Assembly (NCBI GenBank): GCA_004282745.1
Contig: SHMT01000021.1
Span: forward strand, 17,729 to 81,728
Reading direction: 5' to 3'
Source of the DNA: Candidatus Scalindua sp. SCAELEC01
Lineage (GTDB): Bacteria; Planctomycetota; Brocadiia; Brocadiales; Scalinduaceae
DNA length: 64,000 nucleotides
The notes under the pieces are model-generated. The model was not told the DNA's origin and ran no database searches. It was given only the letters and a program-made list of their open reading frames with translations. Every line of letters begins with the position of its first letter. The stretch's first letter is position 1. Shown here one piece after another: positions 29,081 to 37,594 of this stretch. The position numbers and the translations under genes are program-made.

Positions 29081-29602
29081 TTAAAAACCCACCTCAATAG
29101 CTTTCTTAATTTCATTATCTAATAAATAATGGACTTTTTGTTGCTCTGTTTCTGTGGCTAGTTGTCCGGAAATACGGCTAGGAATATTTAAAAACCTGTC
29201 CCTAAATACTCGGTAAAGAGTTTCGTTTGCGTCTCTGACTTCCTTAGCAATGACGAAGATGCCAGCTTTTTCGTTATATTCAAGTTCTGCTAGTTTTGCC
29301 CGATAATGTTCTCTTTTCGCCTTTGCATCTCTGAATCTGATGGTATCGTATTGTCGTTGGTCTTGTTCTATTTCTATATCTTTTGAAGCTATTAACACTT
29401 TAGATCTTCCATGAGTTAAATCGATATTAGAAGCAAGCTCTTCTTTCGCTCTCTCTGGATCAATTTTACCGTTAGTTAAAGTAATATTTCCTTTTTGTAT
29501 ATGTTGCCAAATTGCAGTTCGAGAAACTCCGAGCATTTCTGCGAATTTTTTTTGTGAGATTAATTTGGTTGGATTATTTGAATTGATTATCGAATTGTTC
29601 AC
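29081..29602 (-). CDS. Phage terminase small subunit, Nu1-like
   Basis: 173 aa. The N-terminal ~60 residues are a winged helix-turn-helix (ISQKKFAEMLGVSRTAIWQHIQKGNI). A charged coiled region RFRDAKAKREHYRAKLAELEYNEKAG follows, then a C-terminal helix set ending AIEVGF. This layout matches lambda Nu1-type DNA-packaging proteins, which bind cos/pac DNA and recruit the large subunit. No large terminase, portal or capsid gene is nearby, so it is a phage or satellite remnant inside the island. Confidence 0.65.
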   Translation of the reverse strand: MNNSIINSNNPTKLISQKKFAEMLGVSRTAIWQHIQKGNITLTNGKIDPERAKEELASNIDLTHGRSKVLIASKDIEIEQDQRQYDTIRFRDAKAKREHYRAKLAELEYNEKAGIFVIAKEVRDANETLYRVFRDRFLNIPSRISGQLATETEQQKVHYLLDNEIKKAIEVGF

Positions 29603-30544
29603 TTAATGTGTCCTCGCATTCAGTTTTGAACTCGCTAAAAAGCCTTGAGCCCAAATGTCTTAAAAATTCAAGGTGGTTGACTCTTTAATTTCCTTGCTTA
29701 ACATTATATGATATGTTTATTTTAGATGTGACCATGCTTCTGGATTAGCTTTTCGACATTCTTGGTTAAGAATTAAAGTTGTTGCTTTTTTAGAGTTTTG
29801 TTGATGTTATGAAGATCTCAGATGTAACTCATTGAATTATATCAACTTCAACTAATCCAGGCATGTAATGGATTATGTTCCACAAGGAATGTATTGTCAA
29901 CTATAAAAAATGAAAAGTTGTCGAAAGTGTTAACTTGGCACTCGTTAAATTTATAGCCAATACTCATGAAAGACAAATATTTTGTGAAGATCGACGAGGT
30001 TCTGTAAGCCATTGTGTAAAGGCAAGTTAGATTTTTGTTCTATCGCTAGCGGAAAAGAACGAGTCCGGACACCCTTACTCGACGAAGTTGGTCTAGAGTA
30101 CCTTGACAAAAATATGGAATACTTCGGGTGTATGTGATGGATTGTTTTCGCGTTGATTGAAATGGGTTTTTGTTATAAGTGCATATCCTTGTGTGATTGT
30201 ATTTCTCGCTCTCGTTGTCTCTCTAGAATGGATATCACAAGGCTTTACAAGTTTATAGTCTCTGATCAATCTAAGGATCTCAATGGCTGCAATGGATGTA
30301 AAGAGGGGGGTATTATTCGACGTCAAATAGAGTTATTGTGTATAACTGAATAGAAATTGACAAAACGAACCAAGGTTATTAACCGTTTTTGGCTGATTTT
30401 TCTAGGGAGCCTCATTATGGTAGCAATATACATACTGTAAATTTTATTGATTTTTCAGACGTCTGAGTCATGGCTTAATCGTGGAGAAAAAGAAAGGCGA
30501 GTATAAATCGTACATTGTTACATTCCACCAGACAACTGCTCTTT
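29603..30544. other. Gene-poor AT-rich island stretch
   Basis: About 940 bp without a supported gene. Short frames exist at 30093-30326 (minus) and 30153-30353 (plus), but they overlap each other and lack motifs and clear ribosome binding sites. There is no tRNA and no inverted-repeat element. It is probably degraded phage or island DNA. Confidence 0.4.
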
Positions 30545-31903
30545 TTAAGTGATTGTCTCACAATTTTCAATCTCACTTTTCTTGCAGTCCCTATCTTTTG
30601 CTTCTAATCTGCCATACCTGTCCCATGCCTTATAAAGGCATCTTCCCTTTTCATGACAAAGTAAGAACTTCCCGCAGGCATGGCATTCAGACCCCTTATA
30701 ATTGTTATGAGGTGGAGAAATAATATTAGCAAATTTTGGATCATGCCAAGCTCTAGCAAGGGATACTTTCCTTAAGTCTTCACCTCTAAGATGGTCCATA
30801 TGAATTAGTTTGTAACATCGATGGACAATTCCGTTAGGAAGAAAAAAAAGCTTAGTTTTTCCGATATCACATGTATATCCTTTGTTTAAATCTTTATCAA
30901 GACCTCGAAATTTTTCTATTCTGAGATAAGAAAATTTATTGCTCAGCTGTTCTAACTTTCTTTCCACTTCAGCTTCTCTTTTTATTTCCATATCCTCGTT
31001 GGTATACTTTCCCATAGGACTAACAACGGGCACAAAGGAGACAAACTGAAGTACTTTTGCTCCAAATTTGGCTGCAAAGGCAGCCACTTTATCCATACCG
31101 CTCAATGTGAATGATGTTAAAACCGTTTGAATTGAAAAGGCAACACCTGCCTTTTGGAGGTTTACTACTGATTTTTTAACTTGCGTGGCATATCTTCCTG
31201 AACCGATTAAGGTTTTGTTAATTTTCCTATCAACAGAATCTATTGAAAGGGATATATGTCTCACTCCCGCTTCTGCAAATTGCAATGCCAACTCTTCTGA
31301 TATTGGACCTTTTGTTGTCAAAAGAGGATTTATTCCCGATTTTATTGAATCACCCATTATTTTTGGTAGGTCCCGTCTGAGTAAAGGTTCAGCTCCACCA
31401 ATGAGCAAGTACTCGCATCCAAGTGTGGAAGCTTCATTAAATATTTTCTTCAAACAGCTATTTTCGATAAGGGAATCCCTGGCTTTTCGTCCTCGTATAG
31501 GTTGTGCAAAGCAATAAACGCAACGTCTATAACAGTATGATGTTGACCACCAGTGAAGGATTTTTGGACCTGGGAAAGTGCGGAGTCCCTCTGAGAGGTT
31601 AGGAGGTTTTACCCTGGCTAATGTTTCCAAATTATAAGGAATTTCCCTTAATTGCGATTTTAAGGAGAGCAAGGGTTTCAAACGGAAAACAAGAAAATCC
31701 AAAATTTTATCTCCTTTCTCCACTATTCGATTCATGATTTCTCTATTCTCACTATGTGTTCGTGTTCCATTCATAAGCTTGAGCGCAACCGATTCTGTAC
31801 CAGAAAGGGCACATACAGCTTGTTTGGTAACTCTAGAACAAACATAGCCAAGGCCCCTCTCAATCCTATATTCCCAAACTTTATCGAGTGAATATTTCTG
31901 CAT
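30545..31903 (-). CDS. Radical SAM/SPASM peptide maturase B
   Basis: 452 aa. Residues 1-115 are an N-terminal domain without cluster motifs, of a size fitting a peptide-recognition region. A radical SAM barrel follows with CYRRCVYC (CxxxCxxC, about residue 128) for the SAM-binding 4Fe-4S cluster. The C-terminal ~95 residues are Cys-rich SPASM/twitch: CDIGKTKLFFLPNG, HRCYK, ECHACGKFLLC, GRCLY, and a final Cys. Its start shares one base with the stop of the paralogous gene upstream (TGATG), so translation is coupled. SPASM enzymes make thioether, C-C or epimerised residues in RiPPs, which is the likely job given the small peptide gene upstream. Confidence 0.85.
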   Translation of the reverse strand: MQKYSLDKVWEYRIERGLGYVCSRVTKQAVCALSGTESVALKLMNGTRTHSENREIMNRIVEKGDKILDFLVFRLKPLLSLKSQLREIPYNLETLARVKPPNLSEGLRTFPGPKILHWWSTSYCYRRCVYCFAQPIRGRKARDSLIENSCLKKIFNEASTLGCEYLLIGGAEPLLRRDLPKIMGDSIKSGINPLLTTKGPISEELALQFAEAGVRHISLSIDSVDRKINKTLIGSGRYATQVKKSVVNLQKAGVAFSIQTVLTSFTLSGMDKVAAFAAKFGAKVLQFVSFVPVVSPMGKYTNEDMEIKREAEVERKLEQLSNKFSYLRIEKFRGLDKDLNKGYTCDIGKTKLFFLPNGIVHRCYKLIHMDHLRGEDLRKVSLARAWHDPKFANIISPPHNNYKGSECHACGKFLLCHEKGRCLYKAWDRYGRLEAKDRDCKKSEIENCETIT

Positions 31904-33285
31904 CAGTTTCCTTTCAAACAGAAATCATCTTTTTCATACAAAGAACCGTAGCGAGAAATTGCTGAATAATAACACCTTCCCCTATTTTCACATAATTGAA
32001 ATGAAGAACATCCATCGCACTCCGTGCCTTTGTAAAAAGCAGATGATGGTTTGCTTAGTTGTAAAAACCGTTTACTATTCCAAGTTTCCTGAATGGTGCA
32101 TTCCATAAGAGACCCAATAATCATTTCTTTATGGTAAGGAAGGTAATGGCAATGAGTCACACTTCCATCAGGGAGGAGATGTAGTTCTTCAAAAGCAACA
32201 CCACAAATCTTCTGGTTCATGTTTAAACTTATTTCTTTCAACTTGGAGCTCCCATAAAATTTAATTTCGACCTTGTGGCCATATTTCTCTTGTAGTTCAT
32301 CAAGTTTTATCTTCACCATGTCTTTTTTTGAGGGGACAAGAGAGTTGTCAGAAAATATATCATTCAATTGAGGCCTAAAGGTGGATAGAGTTAATTTTGG
32401 AATACCGTATTGTACAGCGAGTTTAAACAAATTTTCTAAGGAATTGATATTGATGGAAGTAAGCACAGTGTTGAGTTCAATGGGAATACCTGCTTCCATA
32501 ATGGCTGTAATGGCAATTATAGCTTCTTCCCAAAAGTTGCGCGAACCTGTTAATACAGAAGTTTCTTTGGGTAGTGTGGAATCAAGGGAGTAAGTAATTC
32601 TAGTCGTTCCAGCCGCAGCAAGATCCTTTGCCTGAGAGGCAGTTATGGCAAATTTAGTAACAAGGTGAGTTCGTATTCTAGAGGATGTTGCTGCCGTAAT
32701 AATCTCCTTCAAGTCTTTCCTTAGTAGGGGTTCACCTCCTGTAAGATGGAGATTTGATACACCAATCTCAGACATTTCAGACACCATTTCCAATGCTCTT
32801 TTTAGAGGAAAGCTGGCATCCGGCGGGGATTTTTCATTTAAGGCTGAATAAGAGGTGACCTCATAAAAACAATAGGGACACTTTCGATTACATGAAAGAG
32901 TAACCAACCATGTTAATGAGGATGGAGCTGCCTCGCGGCGTTGGGTTTGTCTTTGTCTTAAACGATTAATATTAAGGCGCTTAAGCCAACTAAGGTTTAA
33001 TTTTTTGGGGTGACTGGGGCCGAGGTAAGTCCAGTAACGTTCCAAAACACGATCCACCCATTGTTTTCCCATAGAGTTTCCAATGCTTAACGAACAAGCC
33101 GTTTTAGCCTTATTAACGTCACCAGATTCAGAGAGGAAGGTAAGTGCTAGAGCCTCGCCAACGGAGAGTTGGTGTTTTACCTTCGACCCTTTACGGAAAA
33201 GGTAGGGTTCTCCTTTATAAAGGTCTATTGTGACATCTGGTTGCAAATAAAACTTCGTATGGTAATTACCAATTTCCCGTTGCAT
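31903..33285 (-). CDS. Radical SAM/SPASM peptide maturase A
   Basis: About 460 aa from ATG 33285 (a TTG three codons earlier is possible; the ribosome binding site is weak). The N-terminal ~115 residues again form a separate domain. CNRKCPYC is the cluster motif, the GGEPLLRKDL SAM-contact motif follows, and the tail is SPASM with ICGVAFEELHLLPDG, THCHY, ECDGCSSFQLC, GRCYY and DDFC. The last 40 residues match enzyme B closely (YKGxEC..C....C...GRC), so the two arose by duplication. It lies ~110 bp downstream of the 65-residue peptide gene and should act on it. Confidence 0.85.
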   Translation of the reverse strand: MQREIGNYHTKFYLQPDVTIDLYKGEPYLFRKGSKVKHQLSVGEALALTFLSESGDVNKAKTACSLSIGNSMGKQWVDRVLERYWTYLGPSHPKKLNLSWLKRLNINRLRQRQTQRREAAPSSLTWLVTLSCNRKCPYCFYEVTSYSALNEKSPPDASFPLKRALEMVSEMSEIGVSNLHLTGGEPLLRKDLKEIITAATSSRIRTHLVTKFAITASQAKDLAAAGTTRITYSLDSTLPKETSVLTGSRNFWEEAIIAITAIMEAGIPIELNTVLTSININSLENLFKLAVQYGIPKLTLSTFRPQLNDIFSDNSLVPSKKDMVKIKLDELQEKYGHKVEIKFYGSSKLKEISLNMNQKICGVAFEELHLLPDGSVTHCHYLPYHKEMIIGSLMECTIQETWNSKRFLQLSKPSSAFYKGTECDGCSSFQLCENRGRCYYSAISRYGSLYEKDDFCLKGN

Positions 33286-33392
33286 TATTAACAATTAAAA
33301 AAAGGAAGCATTCATAAATAAAGAATTATTTTTTAAGAAACACACAGCGTTATCATAATTGGAGCAAAACATGGCTCCCTAATTTTGATTTC

Positions 33393-33590
33393 TTATTTTC
33401 CCACTCTCTCTATTTGCTCTAGATCTACCTTTACAAGAGCAACCGTTCCAGCACTACAACAAGTAGCAACACTATCTAAATGTCCTATAACTTCCGCCGG
33501 CACTTTCTCTAACAATTTTCGAACTTGGAAAATTGCCTTTTCACCGATTTCAGCCCTTTCATAGATAGTTTGTTTTCCTTTACCTTCCAT
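33393..33590 (-). CDS. Candidate RiPP precursor peptide (65 aa)
   Basis: ATG 33590 is chosen because GAAAGGAG lies 9 bp upstream; the ATG at 33599 would be too close. The peptide has a charged helical leader (about 1-40, ending VPAEVIGHLDS), then a short Cys/Ser/Gly patch VATCCSAGTVAL, then KVDLEQIERVGK. It immediately precedes two SPASM radical SAM genes on the same strand. Adjacent Cys-Cys next to Ser-Ala-Gly could be the modification site. No family name is recognised. It could instead be a small regulator, but leader, core and context favour a precursor. Confidence 0.65.
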   Translation of the reverse strand: MEGKGKQTIYERAEIGEKAIFQVRKLLEKVPAEVIGHLDSVATCCSAGTVALVKVDLEQIERVGK

Positions 33591-33696
33591 AATTACCATC
33601 TCCTTTCTATAATTCTGTTATTTTTGAATGCCCCTTTCTTTTCCCCTGAGCAAATATTTCTTTTTCCAGGAGTAAAAGTGTTACCTACCTTCCAAT

Positions 33697-33816
33697 TTAA
33701 CGAAGCATGAATCCTTCTGGATCATTCAGTGCGTAAGTACCCTTGTCTGATTTACAGGATACCTTCTTATCCATCTTGTTTTTCCAATCGATAAAGATCT
33801 TTAACTTCTGGTTCAA
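33697..33816 (-). CDS. Mini-ORF upstream of the precursor peptide (25-39 aa)
   Basis: From TTG 33816 this reads 39 codons, or 25 from ATG 33774. It contains KIFIDWKNKMDKKVSCKSDK, then a C-terminus DPEGFMLR, and one Cys. It overlaps the 33767-33865 mini-ORF in another frame. The two may be separate tiny peptides or one precursor gene split by a frameshift. The start is uncertain and the ribosome binding site is not clear. Confidence 0.35.
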   Translation of the reverse strand: MNQKLKIFIDWKNKMDKKVSCKSDKGTYALNDPEGFMLR

Positions 33817-33865
33817 CGTTTTCTTTGGCGGCATCTAAGAAAGTTGTATTGTCGACTTTTTTCAT
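33767..33865 (-). CDS. Mini-ORF heading the radical SAM cluster (32 aa)
   Basis: ATG 33865 has a good ribosome binding site (GGGAG, 6 bp spacing). It reads MKKVDNTTFLDAAKENVEPE and then a short Lys-rich end. This acidic, helix-prone sequence resembles a RiPP leader but has no core. A one-base frameshift near codon 20 would join it to the overlapping mini-ORF, giving a leader plus a Cys-containing tail. Confidence 0.4.
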   Translation of the reverse strand: MKKVDNTTFLDAAKENVEPEVKDLYRLEKQDG

Positions 33866-34049
33866 CTCTATCTCCCTGCGTTTAAGTTACCGCAAGATAT
33901 ATCTGTTTTTCTAAATAATTATAACAGTAATACACTGCCAGAAATATATAAACTCAGTATCTTTCGAATGTCATGAAAATTTCAGTTTCAAAAATAATAA
34001 AACATAAGTTGTCCTTGTTAGATGGTTACAAAGTTGTTTTTGTACTGTC

Positions 34050-34485
34050 TCATGACGCCATACCAGGAATAGTATTACTTTGCCTGTTTTCTATTGTATC
34101 CTCTATATTATCCGGTAGTTCCCATAGAAAACCTAACACACTTTTATCCTCAATTTCATCAATGGAAACAAGGTGGTCGTGTATATTATCTCCACTTGGT
34201 GTATCCTGATTTAATATATAAGTTGTTGTTTTTGTGACTGCAATGTTTTAGTTTTGTTTGAAAATAATTTTCCAGTAGCCACTGGGAATTTTGTGTGGTT
34301 CGTCGGCGTCTGGCAACATTGACATATCTTTTACTTATAAAGTGCCAGTAATGACAAAAATGGTATATTGCTCGACAAGCACTCGGATTTTTGTATCCGC
34401 CACTCCTTCAATTTTAACCACTGGTTTTGTTGGGGTAGATATCAATGGGTTAAGTTTGATCCTCAACTCTATTATTTGAAATTTA
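34050..34485 (-). pseudogene. Decayed DNA/RNA non-specific endonuclease (NUC family) fragment
   Basis: Minus-strand pieces in shifting frames resemble the C-terminal half of NUC (Serratia-type) nucleases: KIRVLVEQYTIFVITGTL, then DADEPHKIPSGYWKIIF, then LNQDTPSGDNIHDHLVSIDEIE and FLWELPDN. Stops (for example after GTL and after FKQN) and frame changes break it. The N-terminal DRGH catalytic region is missing. The three fragments keep family order, so this is one inactivated gene rather than chance. Confidence 0.55.
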
Positions 34486-34592
34486 ATTTTACCTTAACCG
34501 TAAAAATTGGATTACCATGTCGGGTGTAATGGATGAAGAGGAATCTCTCAGCTCTACCCTATCCCAATTTAATAACGAACTAATTTAAATTT

Positions 34593-35582
34593 TTATGGAG
34601 ATACTATCAATACTGCTTGAGCATTACTTCCTGCCGGAAAACCACGAACAAACGCTTTTGCTCTGTTCACAATTTTACCTGATTGGTTTACTTGCACTTC
34701 AATTTCCAAGTTAACAGTATTTCTAGCTCCTAAGCTACCGATTTCCCAAATACCGGTATTCGTATTATAACTTCCATTACTATTGTCTGATACGTAAGTT
34801 ACCCCATTTGGTAAAATGTCTCTCACTTCTATGCTTGCCGCACTACAATTTCCCATATTTGTAAGTGTTATTTCGTATGTAACATGATCTCCCACTTTGG
34901 GAGAACTTGGATTCACACTCTTTTTTAGAGACAAATCGAAGCAGTCTTTAACTTTAACTTCGTCACAATCGGTAGCTACGATGACACCTTCTTTATTTTT
35001 GTTACAATTATCACAAATATTTCCTGATGGATATAAGTCATCATATCCACCTATCACTCTGCCTTCCAGAGCTAGATCATTACTAAACTCATTCAATTGA
35101 GGAAATTTCTTAAACAGGTCTGTTGCTGGAAAAGCATTAGGTGGGCAGAAAATCTCAGGACATAAAGTTTCCCAAAAGTCAATTAAGTTTGGCCTTTTCA
35201 CAAGAATTTTATCGAAACCGCATAAAACATCATAAGTATCAACCAAACCCGGAATGATAGCTCTTATTATATAGATTTCTCCGCCTACTAAATTTGCAAA
35301 AATGTTATCACCTTCTTGTTTATGAGGGATCATTTTTAAGTTGTTTCCTTTGTAATGCAAGAGCATAACGTTATCAAACATATATTCAATTTTCTGCAAA
35401 CGTTTGAGTGATATTTTCACGTTTTTAAGATCTTGCCCAACTGGTCCTTTAGTCCGTACTGCTACAGCTTCATCTAGTAGTGTAAAAACATTATTTGGGA
35501 CAGTTACTGGAACAATTTTACATCCAGCAATCAAGACCATAACTAAAAATAATGAGATAACTATTCTTTGCATTTTTTCCAC
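34593..35582 (-). CDS. Lipoprotein with C-terminal DUF11 repeat
   Basis: 329 aa. The N-terminus is a lipoprotein signal (ISLFLVMVLIAGC, Cys at about 21). Residues 25-215 form a domain of unknown type with several Cys, including ICDNCNKN and CDEVKVKDC. Residues about 218-328 match a DUF11 Ig-like repeat: LSLKKSVNPSSPKVGDHVTYEITLTNMG, VRDILPNGVTYVSDN, GSLGARNTVNLEIEVQV. DUF11 repeats occur in large surface or S-layer proteins. A ribosome binding site GGAGG-like lies before the ATG. Lying between two radical SAM clusters, it could anchor or receive an exported product; this is inference only. Confidence 0.7.
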   Translation of the reverse strand: MEKMQRIVISLFLVMVLIAGCKIVPVTVPNNVFTLLDEAVAVRTKGPVGQDLKNVKISLKRLQKIEYMFDNVMLLHYKGNNLKMIPHKQEGDNIFANLVGGEIYIIRAIIPGLVDTYDVLCGFDKILVKRPNLIDFWETLCPEIFCPPNAFPATDLFKKFPQLNEFSNDLALEGRVIGGYDDLYPSGNICDNCNKNKEGVIVATDCDEVKVKDCFDLSLKKSVNPSSPKVGDHVTYEITLTNMGNCSAASIEVRDILPNGVTYVSDNSNGSYNTNTGIWEIGSLGARNTVNLEIEVQVNQSGKIVNRAKAFVRGFPAGSNAQAVLIVSP

Positions 35583-35907
35583 CTCTTTCGTATTAGACTA
35601 TTCGATAATATGATATAGTAAAAAAATGTAGCGATTGAAAAAAAGGTTTATTTGTTGGATGTTTATCTGAAACATAATAGTCAATTGTGTTTCAAACTAG
35701 TTTTGTTCGGTACCAAATTACATGTGAAAACGTTTATTACTACACAATACCTAATGCAAGAGAGCGGGAGATTACTGTTTGGTAACCGCCGCTTCTTGCG
35801 TTTAGGTTCTTGTGTCAGTTCGTTAATTTCTCCCTTAAATGCATTAGTTCAAGGGGGGTATTTTATTTCTTCTTTGATTATTCCCAACAGAAAAACACTT
35901 GCAGTCA
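35583..35907. other. Intergenic stretch, no gene seen
   Basis: This AT-rich DNA lies between the lipoprotein and the second radical SAM operon. The plus-strand frame at 35652-35957 overlaps the end of the radical SAM gene and has no motif. There are no clear repeats or RNA. Confidence 0.35.
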
Positions 35908-36879
35908 TTAAGTGGTTTGATACTGTTCTGCTCTTGAACCGCGTTTCCCACGCATGAATGCAGGATCCTCTATCGCATCCTCCCATTCGGACGATTCATA
36001 ACAATATGGTATATCTTTCTTGTAAATATGGCCAAGTTTTGATCCGTGCCAGATACTGTCCAGATTCTCATATTTAAGATTCCCTACAATAGCATGGGTA
36101 CATCGACTACAGGCTCTCACATCCAGGTCTGGGTCGATGACGATCTGCGTAAAGCCCGCAACACAAGGAGCTCCAGTCGCACTGTACGTGGTCGAGTTGC
36201 ACTCATCGGTTGGGAGTCTGATTTGGAGATCATATGTATCCCGGATGTTTCCGAGAGTCTCCCAAATTTTTTGCATGTCCACCGTTTCTGAACGTAAGTA
36301 TTGGTCTCCCTGATCAAGGAAAGGCACAGACTTAAACGGCATAATATGAAAATGTCTAGTCAGATGTTTTGCCGCAACAATAGTCTTAACGACTTGCTCT
36401 ATATTCTGTGATGAGACTACTATAGCGATTGTTAGCGAAACGCCCGCATCCCTCAAAAACTCCAGATTCTTTAAAACCCTTGATCCATTTCCACGCGTCT
36501 TATCGTTCGTGTCCGGATCAATGGCGTCAAGAGACACTTGCATCGGGAAAGAGCCCTTTTTCCTGATGATTTCCTTCATATAAACAACGTTCTCTTGCTT
36601 TATGTAGGTGCCGTTGCTAAGTATTGTTACATGTTCGAATTCATTGTGAGCGTACTTTAGTATATTGTTTATTTCTGGATGTAGGAATGGTTCACCACCA
36701 CTGAGAGTAAGAAAAAACAACTTCTGTGCTTTGAGTATGTTAACGACCTTCCTGAAGTTAATCATTGTCATATGTTCATGTTTTCTGGGCTGAAAGAAAC
36801 AGTATTCGCACTTAAGGTTGCAAACACCTGTAATATTTACTGTGGCCCATAGAGGGCTGTTAGGTCTTTTTTGTGTCAT
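35908..36879 (-). CDS. Radical SAM/SPASM protein paired with a PqqD-like partner
   Basis: 323 aa from ATG 36879, preceded by AAGGAG at 9 bp; the longer frame from 37002 overlaps the upstream gene and is not needed. CNLKCEYC begins at about residue 20, so there is no N-terminal recognition domain. SGGEPFLHPEI follows. The C-terminal region CVAGFTQIVIDPDLDVRACSRC, with later Cys at PYC, is a short SPASM-type site. In PQQ- and sactipeptide-type systems a PqqD-like protein delivers the peptide to the radical SAM enzyme. Here the gene upstream supplies exactly that domain, so the two probably act together on a peptide. Confidence 0.82.
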   Translation of the reverse strand: MTQKRPNSPLWATVNITGVCNLKCEYCFFQPRKHEHMTMINFRKVVNILKAQKLFFLTLSGGEPFLHPEINNILKYAHNEFEHVTILSNGTYIKQENVVYMKEIIRKKGSFPMQVSLDAIDPDTNDKTRGNGSRVLKNLEFLRDAGVSLTIAIVVSSQNIEQVVKTIVAAKHLTRHFHIMPFKSVPFLDQGDQYLRSETVDMQKIWETLGNIRDTYDLQIRLPTDECNSTTYSATGAPCVAGFTQIVIDPDLDVRACSRCTHAIVGNLKYENLDSIWHGSKLGHIYKKDIPYCYESSEWEDAIEDPAFMRGKRGSRAEQYQTT

Positions 36880-36913
36880 CGTAAGAATCTCCTTATGTTT
36901 TTTTGGAACAACC

Positions 36914-37333
36914 TCATTTTTTGTTGAGGGTTTTCTCGCATGAATCAGTACTTTCGGAAATCTGAGCAAGTAGCATGTGAAGATCACTTTCCCGCACTCC
37001 ATATTCTTGAACGGCTTTTTTCAAACCGGTACCCTCTTGGAGGGTCATCAAAACCTTATATGCCTCATCATCAAGTTCGAAGACTCGATTGGTGTCTGGA
37101 TTCCAAAGAAGCGCACCAAAATCTTCCTTCCGGATATACCAACTCATCCAATCTTTCTTTCTCGATACCAAATCCATCGGATTTTGAAACTTCGAAAAAT
37201 CAAGTATGCAACAAAATCCGTCGCAGCAAAGCATCCATGCTTGTTGATCACCGAGCTTCTTGAACTGATTCTTATCCCGTACTGCATCAATCAGATCCTG
37301 GTGGAGTTTTGACAGGTACAATTTTGCTTTCAT
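36914..37333 (-). CDS. PqqD-like peptide-chaperone protein with N-terminal CCxxxCC motif
   Basis: 139 aa, with AGGAGG 8-9 bp before ATG. Residues about 70-128 show the PqqD/RRE pattern: GALLWNPDTNRVFELDDEAYKVLMTLQEG, then a winged-helix end. The N-terminal 60 residues are not PqqD. They contain MLCCDGFCCILDF, two vicinal Cys pairs spaced by three residues, which could bind metal or be a substrate segment. The stop is 34 bp before the radical SAM start, so they are co-expressed. The fusion of a Cys-rich head to an RRE is unusual. Confidence 0.72.
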   Translation of the reverse strand: MKAKLYLSKLHQDLIDAVRDKNQFKKLGDQQAWMLCCDGFCCILDFSKFQNPMDLVSRKKDWMSWYIRKEDFGALLWNPDTNRVFELDDEAYKVLMTLQEGTGLKKAVQEYGVRESDLHMLLAQISESTDSCEKTLNKK

Positions 37334-37490
37334 AAGTAATTCCTCCTATAATGTGGTAAAAAAAACAGTTGTTCAACCTAAAGACTAAGTGATGCAACTA
37401 CGATACCATTTCATATTTGAATATAGACATACTTGTAAGCTCTTGTAAAAAGGAGATATAAAGGACAAGTCCTTAATTTAAGGATGAAGT

Positions 37491-37537
37491 TTTGTTACAA
37501 CAAAATAACAAAAAATGTTATTTGTCTGTAACAAAAC
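37491..37537. promoter_or_regulatory. Imperfect palindrome upstream of the PqqD/radical SAM operon
   Basis: TTTTGTTACAACAAAATAAC and GTTATTTGTCTGTAACAAAA are near-complementary arms around AAAAAAT, ~160 bp upstream of the PqqD-like gene. It could be an operator for a regulator or a weak terminator of the 39-aa ORF; the lack of GC pairs favours a protein site. Confidence 0.4.
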
Positions 37538-37594
37538 AAAGAAGAGAAAGTAAAACATATAATGGTTTTATGAAATGATGTTGAATCTTAAGAG

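Noticed and set aside
33973..34479. Plus-strand ORFs around 34.0-34.5 kb
   Set aside because: They run antisense to NUC-nuclease fragments that are recognisable on the minus strand.
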